64,000 nt of DNA from Oreocharis arfaki (taxonomy: Eukaryota > Chordata > Aves > Passeriformes > Paramythiidae). The notes under the pieces were generated by a model. It had not been told where the DNA came from. It searched no databases and worked only from the letters and a program-made list of their open reading frames with translations. The stretch covers positions 248,001 through 312,000 of the forward strand of contig VZRR01010916.1 in the NCBI GenBank assembly GCA_013398015.1. Reading direction: 5' to 3'. The translations under genes and the position numbers were made by a program. Positions 40,201 to 52,200 of this stretch are shown here, piece after piece. The stretch's first letter is position 1, and each line of letters starts with the position of its first letter.

Positions 40201-43200
40201 GGAGGAAACTGATAAGATGATTAATAATGACATTCCTTTAAAAAAAGGAAATGCAAGTGATTAACAATTCCCTTGGAATATCCATGAATTATATCCTTCT
40301 GGGATTTGTTTAAATCACTAAAAAGTGCTCAGCTTCTCCATGAAGAAACACTTGAATGTCTGCTTTTTGGGTTAATAAAAGTCCTCTTAAGCCTCAATTC
40401 CATAACCCCTTACTCCTGCACAGAGCTTTTACTTGTGTGAGTAATCCCTTTAATACTCCCAGGACTGAGCACAACCAGCAGGGTTTGTGGAGTTGTACCT
40501 TCAGAGACCAATATTTCATGTTGGCAGTTTGATGTTGGCTCATCTCCACTAATGTGACTTGTCTGTGATCAACCTGCTTTCTAAATATGTTTTATGATTT
40601 GTAACTTGATTGAATAGCAGTGAGCTGTAATATTAGAGAACATAAATAATGTGACAGCAAGAGATGTATAATCCCACATATGTGTTATCTGATGCTAACA
40701 TACTCTTAATTAACTTCTCTTAGATATTTTGAAGTGTAGCATTCTGGATCCAAACATCAATCTTGGGCAAGAAACTCATTGTCAAGCGTGATGAATAATA
40801 TCCAATTTTAGTTTTTCCATATGTTTGTGCTAAATATATGCCACAAATCCTGGTATTAAATGGCAAACATTTGGATTCCTTAAGTAACTGTGTGCTTTTA
40901 TAAGTTACAGTATTTTCTGGGGAGGTTTTAAAGAGAATAATTTAGTTTTTCTTCAACATTTTAGGCACATTGTGTCTCAGGTTCACTGGTTTTCACAAAG
41001 AGGAGAGTCTAAAACACTTTGTCAGTGTTAGGGAGAAAGAAATGATTCAGGCTCAGAAGTGGACCTGATTATAAACAAAACTGATTGAAGAAAGAGGCCA
41101 AACCCCTAATTCTGTGTTATTGCAAAGGGTTTCATATTGCTGAAGAATCAGGTTGCTAAAACAAAATAATAGAAAAGAAATGTTCAAGGGTTGCTCAAAG
41201 CTCTGGTGCTCTCAATGGTAGAGTTTGGCTCGAGTGAAGCAGGAAAATTTATTTCAGAGCCAAAAATTACTTCTTTGGCTGTGACCAGGATTTCCTCTGC
41301 CCACCTCTGGGACCTGAAAGTAGAGGTAGGAAAATCTGATTTTAGAGCCAAGTGTGACTTGTTTAGTTCAAGTCATAATTTACTGTTCTTACCTTGGGGA
41401 GCTGAAACTAAAGCAGCTCGCTCCGAAATGTTGATAATGGGCAGCTCTGAAGTGCAGGCACTGAGCTCCCCTTCCCAGAGAGCATTTCTGCACTTCCACC
41501 TCTCCAGATGCTTTTGATCCTGCTACAGTAGAGTGAATTAATCATGGAACAGCCAGGAGAACTTGACCAAAATACAGCAGAAATTGCAGAAAGTCAAACT
41601 CAAGGCAAATACACTTGGTAAGGCTGGGAGTTGTGAGCAGTGGCATTGCTCAGGTTTGCCTTTAATGGGAATTATTTCCCATGGCTGCCATAGGGGGAAT
41701 ATTTCCTTTATTGTTTCCAGTATCATAACTTGTAACACGAAAGAAAACATCAATTACCATTTTCTGGGGTTTATGTAACTTAATGATACAAAAAGTTTGC
41801 AGCTCTTTGGCTGAAGTTTCCTCTTCTCCTATCTCAACAAATTGAGATATTTCTATCATTTCAGAATAATGACAAGTTTCAATATTGAATTTCTAGTCCT
41901 TGTGGCAGTTTTTAAGCCTGTATGCTTTGTGTCTCTTGAAAGGAGAAAGAGTCTTGTGCTACGTAAGTGGTTGCTGAAAAAATCCATTTCTTATTTATCA
42001 TATTCTAGGAAAAGCGAGATTTCTAAGAAAATTATTGTTATTTTAACATTTAACTTAATTGAAATTATTATTATGCTTAACCAGAGTTGAGAAACATCCC
42101 TTGCACTGTATTAATTTCATCTTGCCTTTGCATCACTTAAAAATATATTTTCACTTCCTAATTAAAAAATATGGGAAACTGGTACAGAAAATGACATTTT
42201 ATGGGGAGGTCATTGTTGTGTTGTATTTAGTAGAAAATTCCCTGTGAAATTAAGAATTTTTTAGAGATAGAAGACTTTTAATCTCTTCTTTATTCCAGGG
42301 CTGTGAGAAAAATTACAGATAGAAAGTAGGGAGCAGAAAACCATTTCTGGAACTTTCATGGGTGCTGTGGCAGCACTGAGATATCTCGAAAGCCTTTTAC
42401 TTCCCACTTACCCACAAATAACAATGGTTATAAACAGTGCAAGCCATCCATGCTCTTCTTGCATCCAACAGAAATTGTCTTTATTAAGAAAACAAAATTA
42501 TTTGGGAGGCTGAATTTGTGGGAGCAGCTGTAAGATCCTGCGGAACGCAGCGTTCCTGTGGCTGGCAGTGGGAACGTGAGTTCAGTGGGACAGGTAAGGC
42601 AAGTGGATGGCATTTCTGTTCTGCTGGTGCCAGGCTGATGTCAATATGTTGGCCCAGATCAGGAAATCATCCCTGAATATATCCCGAAGTTAAATAATCC
42701 CACAAATCAAAACTTTCCCTTCGCGTTTAACAGTTCACTTTTCCGATCCGTACAAAAAATTTCCAAGTGATTTTCTTGTGTTTATCTTGTCCTTAGCAGG
42801 TAGTGGTGACCTTTAAGTTTTTCCTTTGCTGTCAGAGTGTGTTGAAAGCTCTGAGAGTGAAGCTCTCACCGTGGGGATTTGTAGGGATGAGTGACACTCG
42901 CACTCCGGCTCGGCCGCGGCACGCGGAGCGCAGGCACCAGTGTTGGACCTCAAGGGAACCTCCTGGATTTTTTTCACTTCTGCTTCACTGGAAAGGGATT
43001 GAATTTTCTCTTCAGAGCAGAGTTTTGGTTGCATTTGATTTTAATCAAGTCACTTGTTCGCAGTCCCTCAAAGCCTGCGAGGCTGAGATGAGTAGATGGG
43101 CCCGGGGTGAAAGTGCCACGAGCTTTGTCAAACCCGAAAACTCCCGGATCTGGGGATGCCACACGGTGTAGCTGACAATGCTCAGAGTGTTCAGTGCTTG

Positions 43201-46200
43201 CAATGTTACATAAGCTTCCCATCTCTCTCAGACTGGGATTCAGAGTGAGAATACTGGGAAGGATTTGGCCGTGAAATACCCGGTGAGTTCAGGATAAGAG
43301 GAATTGAGCTTTGCACAGGGTAGGAGGTGCAGCTTGGCTGCCCTGGGAGATGGCACTGGCCACTTCTGAGGGACAGGGCTTTGCCTTTGGCTTCTTTGCC
43401 TTTATTTTGAAGTCATATCTCATATTTAAGCTTTTGGGTTATGGGGAAACAAGCCGGCAGTGTTTTTCCATGTATAGTTTATTTGCCACTTCTGTGCTAT
43501 TTTTCCTATCTCAGTAAGTTTCTCTAGTTTGGATTTTATCTCCATTCACATTGCGCTATTCAATCCCAAAATCTTCCCACGTCCCCTGTGAGACAGAGCA
43601 AGTCTGAGATCTGGATTGCTTCCTTTTTTTATTCCATGCTATCCAAGGAAGGCAATTTTTGTAAATGCAGAAAAGATCACCTGAGCAATTTCTGTGTAAC
43701 AGCATCCTGAGGATAATTGAGCAGTACAAATACTGATCATGTGTCATTTGCAGTTTGGGGGGGTTGTTGATGTTTCATAAGGAAGTGCAGTATTTATATG
43801 TGAAAATAAGAGTGTTCCATTTGTGTCTAGTGACCTTATTTAGGTATATGAATTCATTAGAATGACCTTAATAAATTATTGTAATTTACAGAGTCTAGTT
43901 TGGGAAAATACCCCTAATAAGCGTTTTCTTATTCCGTATTATTTATGTATTAACACTGCTCTTGGAATGCATGGAGAATTTAAAGATGAAATCCTGCCAT
44001 AATATCTTTTTCCTGGGGGTAAATAAATGGAAATATTATGTTTAGACACGGCTTTGAGTGGGTCTGTGAGGAGTGAGGATGTTTGAAGCCTGTTCTGTGA
44101 CTCACCCAGGTCTTTACCATGTGCATTATTTGTCCTAAGCCTCACAGCCCTTGTTACTGCTTTTGAAGTGAGTGAAATGCTGCACTGTTTAATGCTGCTT
44201 CTATTTAAGAATTTTCAGATGTAAAAGAAAAGAAATGGGGTTTTATGTCTGAACTTTCCTGCACTCACAAACTTTTATGGTTCCTTGGCATTCGTCAGGA
44301 GGAAAGTAGATGGCAAGCGTGTTCCTGAAAAATTCTAATTATTGCTATTTCAGGTGGAACAGAGACTCTTAAGTGGACACATGAGATTTTTAGGACAGGA
44401 GATTTGCTTAAAAAACATTTTTATGTCTTTTTTGGGGTGGAAGCAGGGAGTGACCACCTGGTATTTTTTCTGCTTGTTTGTTTTTAAGACGTGGGGAATT
44501 AGTAGATGTTAAACATGAATGTGGCTTTTAAAAAAAATTTTTGGATGATGTGAGCAGTGGGCTTTGTTTTCATTACTATTTTTCCTCTCATAAAACCAGA
44601 GAAACAAGTTAGTGGAATGGCAGAAACATTTATATCCATTTTCTGGTTTTTCTTTCCATGGAGGAGAATTTTGGAGAGGGAAGGGCACGAGCTGATCCAG
44701 GTGTGGATGTGCCACCTCCACCTGTGGCCATGCAGTGACACAGGCCCAGCTTTATTGGCCTTTTCCAGCTGTCTTCTCTTCCTTTAACCTACCAGAGAAA
44801 ACAGGAGGCAGTCAGAGATGTTTGTGAGGTGATGTCCTGTAAAGAATAGGGCTGACTTGTTAAACAAAAAAATTCTGAACTGTTACTTACATTTGTTCTT
44901 AAAAAGCAAAGTTTGCATTTAGTTCAGTGAAGTAGAGCATTAAAAATACCCCTCAGAACTTTGCCAGATGAAGTAAAAGCAAACACAGTTTATTTTGCTG
45001 ATTTAAATGGCACAAAATAAACAAATGGGCTTAGTCCATTCAACCTTCATGCCGTGGTACTGGCAGTGATAAATCGATTTACAGTATCCAGATCAATTTT
45101 TCTTTAGAAACAATTAGTCCGTAGTAGATTGATATTTGTATACCTTGCTGTTAAATACTGTTTGTTAATTCTGAGTAAATCTGGTTCAGCCTGGTGTGTT
45201 GCTGAAAGGTTCAGGTTCTGTGTGTGAATTTGCAGGTTATTTTGAGGGGTCAAAACCAAGCTGTAGTTTTTGAGTTACTCTTCTCAGCTTTGTGCCGTGA
45301 ACTAACTCGTATAATCCATGGTCAACACAGCATAAATCAATTTATGTATTTATATATCACTTGAATCCTGAATAAGTGTGAGTTTCTTCACGTGAAGGAA
45401 TATCACCACAGGTAACTTATTTTGAAATCTAATGTAACAAATGTCGTTTAATGTTGTTGTCGTTGGAGAAAAACCACTATTGCTAATTTTGTTTGAAAAA
45501 TACACTGGAAAATCCTTTTGAGTTGCAGCACAAACTGCCTCCAAGTATCTTTCCAAGCCTTTAAAAAACCAAAATTGTTCATGGCATTTATCTTTTCTCG
45601 CTGCTATTTCCCAGTTAATATTCCAGAGTGAAAGATGTCGAACTAATTAAGCATTAAAAGCAGGAGAGGTTTGCAGGTAGAACGTGGGGAGATTTGAGTG
45701 AACGTGGCTGTGCCCATGACCTCCCAGACAGATCAAAGCCTAATCTGGGTGACAGCTACAGGATGGCAGAGCTTGCCAGGGGCCTTGTGCAGCTCTTTGT
45801 CTGCAAATCCTGCCCGAGAGCTGGGAGGATGTTTTTAAGGATGAACAGGTAAAAGTAAAAGGCTGTCTTTTGACATTTTAACTAATCCCTTCTAGCCTGT
45901 GGTTTCCTGCACGTTGTGGATATTTGCTAGCAGGAGGCACTGGCTTTTTCACATATGTAACATGTCAGCTTGAATCTGGCGTGGGCTTGATGGGGGGGAA
46001 CGCAGCAGTTCCACAATGAAATAGATTCTGATTGCATTAAAATGACAGGCCCTGGCCTTTTACCTGCAGCAGCCTCCCCGTGCAGGCTGAACTCCCAGCA
46101 ATGCAGGTTGTCATCAGCTCCTGCTGAGGCAGGAGCACTGCAGTGAGAAAATGTAATGGTTTATTTTCTGGTAACCCTTTTAAAATTAATATAGGGAAGT

Positions 46201-49200
46201 TTTAAACGTAGGTTACACGCGTAGAGCAAGGGATTTGGGTTAAAAAAACCCCCAGACTCATGGGGTTTTATATTAAAAATGGGTTTTGTATAATTCAGGC
46301 AATGAAATGGCATTGGTGGTGTGCATACAAGCAATAAACACTTGATAACACTGACATGTGTTAGAAGAATGTGAAAGTAATGCATCTTATTTAGATGATC
46401 TGACTGGTTTGCGTTTTACTGCTACTTCAGTCAGTTTATGCATACATTAAAAATAATGTCATTTTTCAGCATAAGACACAGGACCAGTTATTCCAATGCT
46501 GTTTGCACAGTCTGCAAGAGGCTGATAAACCACCATTTGCTGCAAATGGTCATAATCTTACTGAAAACAAAATTCTTCCAAAAATTAAATTGTTATGAAA
46601 CTTACCAGGATGAGAAGTCAAGTGCAAAACGCACACAAGAGTAGATTGTCAATGGTTATGTTTTAAAGGCTTCAGTGAACTTTTCCAACATGATTCCTCA
46701 TTTCCAAGGGTGAGCAGCACCCTTTTCTTTCTCCAGGTAGTGTTTCAGTTTGTAGAAATGCCCAGGTGAACCCAAGTTCCTTTCTAAGGAATGGTTTTAA
46801 TGTTCATAAAGCATTCAGAAGAAATCATCTTCCGTTTGGAAAATTACAAAGGAAACCTCACATGCCAGTCAGTAAATTCTGAGTGACTGGAACAAATATT
46901 AAATCTGTGAAATCAAACTGAATTTACTTTCTGGCTGTAAAGATTGAATTTGTAAATTTGACAGGCAATTTAAAGGGCATAAGTACATAAAATAAAATTT
47001 CTTATCCAAATGCAACTTGAAAGTTACCTGTCAGAAGAGGTTAGAAGTCTGCTGTTTTCTCTCCTGAAGCGTGTCCTTTCACTTGTCAGTTTAGAAAGGT
47101 TAATACTGTACAAAAGAGCAACAGAAAGACCCTTTTTGGTGTAGTTTTATGCTTGTTTAAAAAAAAATAAAACATTCAGTCCCTCTTGCTGAATGATAAT
47201 AATAAATCCTTTCGATATATATAATGTTCTAATGCAAATTGTTCCAGTTCAGAGCAGGAACTGTGTGTGGTTATCCATGAGGTTGGGAAGGGGAGGCAGG
47301 GGGTTTCTTGGGCACTTGATTCCAGATTTTGAAGCATCAGAAGCATCAGGGATGGAATGGTTTTAAAAAAGGGAACATGTTTTTCCCTGCCTGGTCTCCC
47401 CATGGCCTGCAGGCCTTGGCTGCCCCTTTCTCTGGTGAAACATTTGCAGACCACACGAGGTGATGCCAGGCTGGGAATTTGGCTTGGTGTTGCTGACTTC
47501 TGGTCCTTGGGAGAGGCCACTCTGTCTCTAAAGCTCTTTCTCAGCTTCTGTAGAGAAAGAAAAGTTGTGTTTGGTTAACCCTCACTTGGAAAAGTAAGGT
47601 CTGGTCCCAGCTCTAGATGAGGAGTCAGTTTTGTGATGGAGGCAAGGATGGAGATCTCCAGTGGGTCATTTCCTTCCGGAAGAGCCAATAAAACTGGGGT
47701 CTGGAGTCCATCTACCTGTACCTGCTTTGGGGTTTTTTGCCTCTGTGAAGAGTTTATCCTTCTCTTGCTGGCACAGAGATTGGATGAGTGTATGGTGCTT
47801 GTGTCAATACATTTAAATTTCTGGAACAGATCACAGCTAAGAGTAATTTTAGAAGCCAGAATTGGTTGGTGTGCAAAATGTGGAGTTGGAACACTGAAGC
47901 ACAATTTATATATTCTCTTATTTAATCAATGTTTGCTTGTTTTCCCCTTTTAGAATATCTCCTTTTCAACATCATTAATAAATCCAGTATTTTATGGTGT
48001 TTTTCTTAGGTTGAATTGAAGAGGAAATACAATGACCAGCACAAAAGTACAAGAGGCCTTTTATCAGGGAGTCAGTGGTATGAAATTCAAGCTTACAGAG
48101 CTCTCAACCAAGCCCTGGGAAGGTGAGATAAACATAACTAAAATGACATGAATTTCTGGAACTTGTTTTTAGGGAGATCTTTAAGGATTTATTCCCCACT
48201 TTTAACACAAAGGGGATAAATAAGGCCAAACCCCTCATTTTACAGATTTTGTCTCTTGAGCTGCTCTCTGCTGACAACTCTCTGCTTTTCACCCTGTTGT
48301 ACACTTGAGCATTGTTATAATTCAAAGATTTTGTTTTACATTCAGAATCCACTTCAGTTTGCTTGTAGGTTTTACTCCTCATAGTCCAGGAAAAAAATAC
48401 AAGAAAAAATATGCATGAGCAGAGACAAATAGTTCTTGAGCTTTAAAGCAAATGAAAATCCTTAGGACTTTTCCAATGCACTAATTGTTCACACTCTCAG
48501 TGGGCTCAGAACAGTTGTTTGATATTTAGCCTACAAGTATTTTTGAAAGGGAGAAATAGCAGTGGGGTTTTTCAGACCTTTGCTAAAGGTCAATTCAATT
48601 ATCGTGCTCACTGATCTCTTCCCAGATGTAGAAGAAGTGGTATAGCTTCCCTTTCCTAGATGGAAAAATTCTCCCAAATGTTATTAACAGGGTAGAATTA
48701 ATTCATCCTCCTTCAACAAAATTTATCATGTAAATAAAGATTAGAGCTGTCATCTATATCTGTCATAGGTGCTGTGCATCTGTCGTGGATACACAGAGCC
48801 ACAGAAACATCAGCTGGAAAACTCTTCTTATTTGAATTAGTCCTAATGCAAATGTGATGACAAATGAAGGCTTAGAGAGAAAATTGAGAGAAATTGTAAC
48901 ATTAGGAAATCTCATTGTGAGTTCTTGTTGTTACAGGTCTGATTTCTTAAATTTCTCTTTGGAATAGAAGAGCATTAATTAAAATTTCTTGAGGAAAATC
49001 TCAGTTGTGGAATACCACTAGTGAAATGATAACTGTGAAATCAGCTTGAACTTAAATCAAGTTTTTGTGAGAGTTGCTTATTGTACAATTTATCATTTGA
49101 ATGGTCTGAACTTAAATGGAGAAAACAGACTTCCATTCTGACAAAAAGGTCCAAATTCCTTATGAAACCATGAGCCAAAGCCCTTGCTAAGCTGAGATGT

Positions 49201-52200
49201 GGGGAAGGATGAGGGCGTATGAGGAGGATTTTGATAACACTGGAACGTTCCACTGAGCTGGCAGGAAGCTCTGCAATATTTACACTGCCCAGTTAAGTGT
49301 GGAATACAAAAGATGTGGTTTAATTGGCTGGTAAATATTTGTGTGTTTTGTTTTAATTTAACTATTTTCATGTAGTAAATTCAACAGCTGAAGGAAAATG
49401 AAGCTTCTGTCACATCCGTAACAATTTTTGGTGCATACAGTAGAAAAGCACTTCCTGTTTAATTTTGCATATTCCAGCTGATTTACTGCAATCCCTGTTT
49501 CCTAATTCCCTAATTTTTGCTATGAGCCCTCTAATTACATAAACACTCTTTTTTCCCCTTCCTTTTAGGTGTATAAGGCACAGGAATGACTGGGGGGCTC
49601 TTGTTTTGGTTGACGACCGCTTCAGGAATAACCCCAGTAAATACATAACTGGTAAGGGGTAAAAATCTTCTGGGGAAACCTCCTAATACTGATAAATACT
49701 GCAAACTCAGAATTACAGAATCCAGGGGAGTAGGAAGGGTCAGAAACTGAACTGCTGAATATTCAATACACATCAAGGGTTTTCTGTTTGTTGTTTTATA
49801 CTGGGTGGAAGTAAATGCAGATGAAATAAAACAGATGCTGCACACAGCCTTACAAAAGAAATAAAAATTAGCAAATAAACTGCTCAGGAATGTGATTTTA
49901 TCTTTATTCCTTCCCTTTTTGCTGGGCACAGCTGAGCTCACCAGGCCATGCTGGGCTTAGTCAGCAGGTGGAGCTCAGCTGCTGCAGTTGAGTCCAGCTC
50001 CTTCTCTGATGTGTTTGTACTAAAAATACATTGAAATTATTGGAGTAAACACAAATAATTCATATAGGAACACAAATAATCCATGTGCTCAAGACTTGGT
50101 AAGATTCCTTTCTCTAAAAAGTAAAATTTCACAGAAGAGTGAAGTTCTCTGTTGTTGTGGGTTTTGTGTTCTTTTAATTGATATTCAAAGAATATTTAAA
50201 TGGGTTCAAAAACACTTTCTAAAACTGAGGAGGTCAGTTTTTACTTCCCCGTCATGTGCTCCAACATCAGCTAAAAAGCTGTTGTGCTCAAGACATCTGA
50301 TATTTAAATATCAGAAATTTAAATATTATTTTGATAGGAGCAGGTTGTATTATATTGTAGCTGTAGAACAGTTGTGATTCTTTCTGAGTTATTGTTACTT
50401 AAGCTGACACAAAGTTGTAAAAAGCTTCATTATATTCTAATTTTTATCAGACCCTATTAATACAATAATAAATAGCTATACTCTCTGAAAGTTGCTTTTA
50501 AATAATTCATGATAACAAGCAGAATGAACACCCAGGCATCAAAGAAATATAATGGTGTTTATGCAAGGCAGCAGTTTGAACCTAACAAAAGGACTAGTGA
50601 AAAAGGGAAGGGCTCTTAATAGGAAAAAAAAGGATATTTTTAGTGTTGCTTATCAGAATAGTGCCACTGATTAGATGGAGTTCCCAGCCCTGCAGAGGAG
50701 GAATTGCGTTGTTGCAGTTTCATGAGCAAACTCTTGAAATCTTGGAGACTAAACCTCCGTAGAAATATTTGCACTGCTAGGGTGCTATTTACTGATGTGA
50801 AATAGCTGATACAGCTGCTGTCATTTTGGAGTGAGATATTTTTTTTTCCCTTTAGGGTTATCTAAGTGGATCCTTCAGCAGATCCAGCACCACGGGAGCT
50901 TCCGCAGCGCTCTGGAATCCCTGCGCGCGTTTGCCCTCAGGAACCAGGGCAGTGGGGATGCTTCCTCAGAGCACTGCAGTGAATTCCCTTCCCATTCCAA
51001 GGACCTGTCACAAGGCTCTCAACAAGAGGCCACCGTTCATCTGTCACCAGATGTTCCTGCTAAAAGTCAGGAGCAAAATTTGGGCTCAGAAGTTGGTTCT
51101 GCTGCAGCCGTCAGCGCAGTTCGTCCCGCAGCGTCGGATCAGCCGAGTGACAGCATGGCAACAGTGGAACGAAGTATGTTCATTTCCACTGGCAATTGCA
51201 CATGTGCAGTTGCATCTTTTTTGGAAGAAACCAATGTTTTTTAAAGTTACCGAAGTGCTATAGTGGAAAATGATAATTATTCACAAATGTGGATGAGCTG
51301 TGCTCGACAGACTGAAATTAATTCTCCTTCCATCTGGTTGTCTTAAAACAGTGATGTTTGATAAGTTTATAGTGCAATCAAAACTGTTTTCATTTTAATT
51401 TCTTTTTCCACTGAACACTATGAAGATAATTAAAAATATATTTGAAACACATAAAGATTAGCATTATTGCAAGTTGAGTGCCCTGGTTCAAGCTGCATCT
51501 GTTGTTTAGACATTGCTGTGAGACAACTTCCATGTGATCTCCTCTGGTTCCAGTGTCACAAGTAAATATCCATCCCTAAATTTTAGGAAAGATTATGATT
51601 TCATTTAGATCAAGAAAGAGGTGAATAAGATAAGAGCACAATAATAAAAGATTACAATTTTCAAATCCAGTCATACTCTATATGCCTGTTAATCTATCCA
51701 TTTAATTAAGACAATTCCTGTGCAAAGATGTTGTAACATCTGGGCTTTTGTTTGTATTATTGTTTTTAATGAGTATTATAAAATCACTGTAAACCTCCTA
51801 AAACAGTGGTAGTTTTGATGTGCTAAACATGCTGTAAATCAGATACAATTCATTTGTTTTGTGATTTTTCCCAGGTGACTGGAAGGTTGGTGTAGAGAGC
51901 CATTCTCACCATGTAAAACAAAGAAGGAAACATATGGACTCCACCCCCAAAATGCCAGCAATTAAAATAGAGACAGAAAAAATGAATGGTTGGACTAATG
52001 CTGATATTGGGGAAGAGAATTGCTGCTCTAAACCACTGACTTTAACTCTTGTAGCCAAGAACTGCATGGCCACAGCAAGCAGCAATCAGGAGCATGTGAA
52101 TGGGCCTGGTGACCTTATTGATAATTTAAATCAATGCCAATCATCATTAATTGCAGAACATAAACCAAGTGGACCAGAATCGTGTTTGGAAACAACTCAT

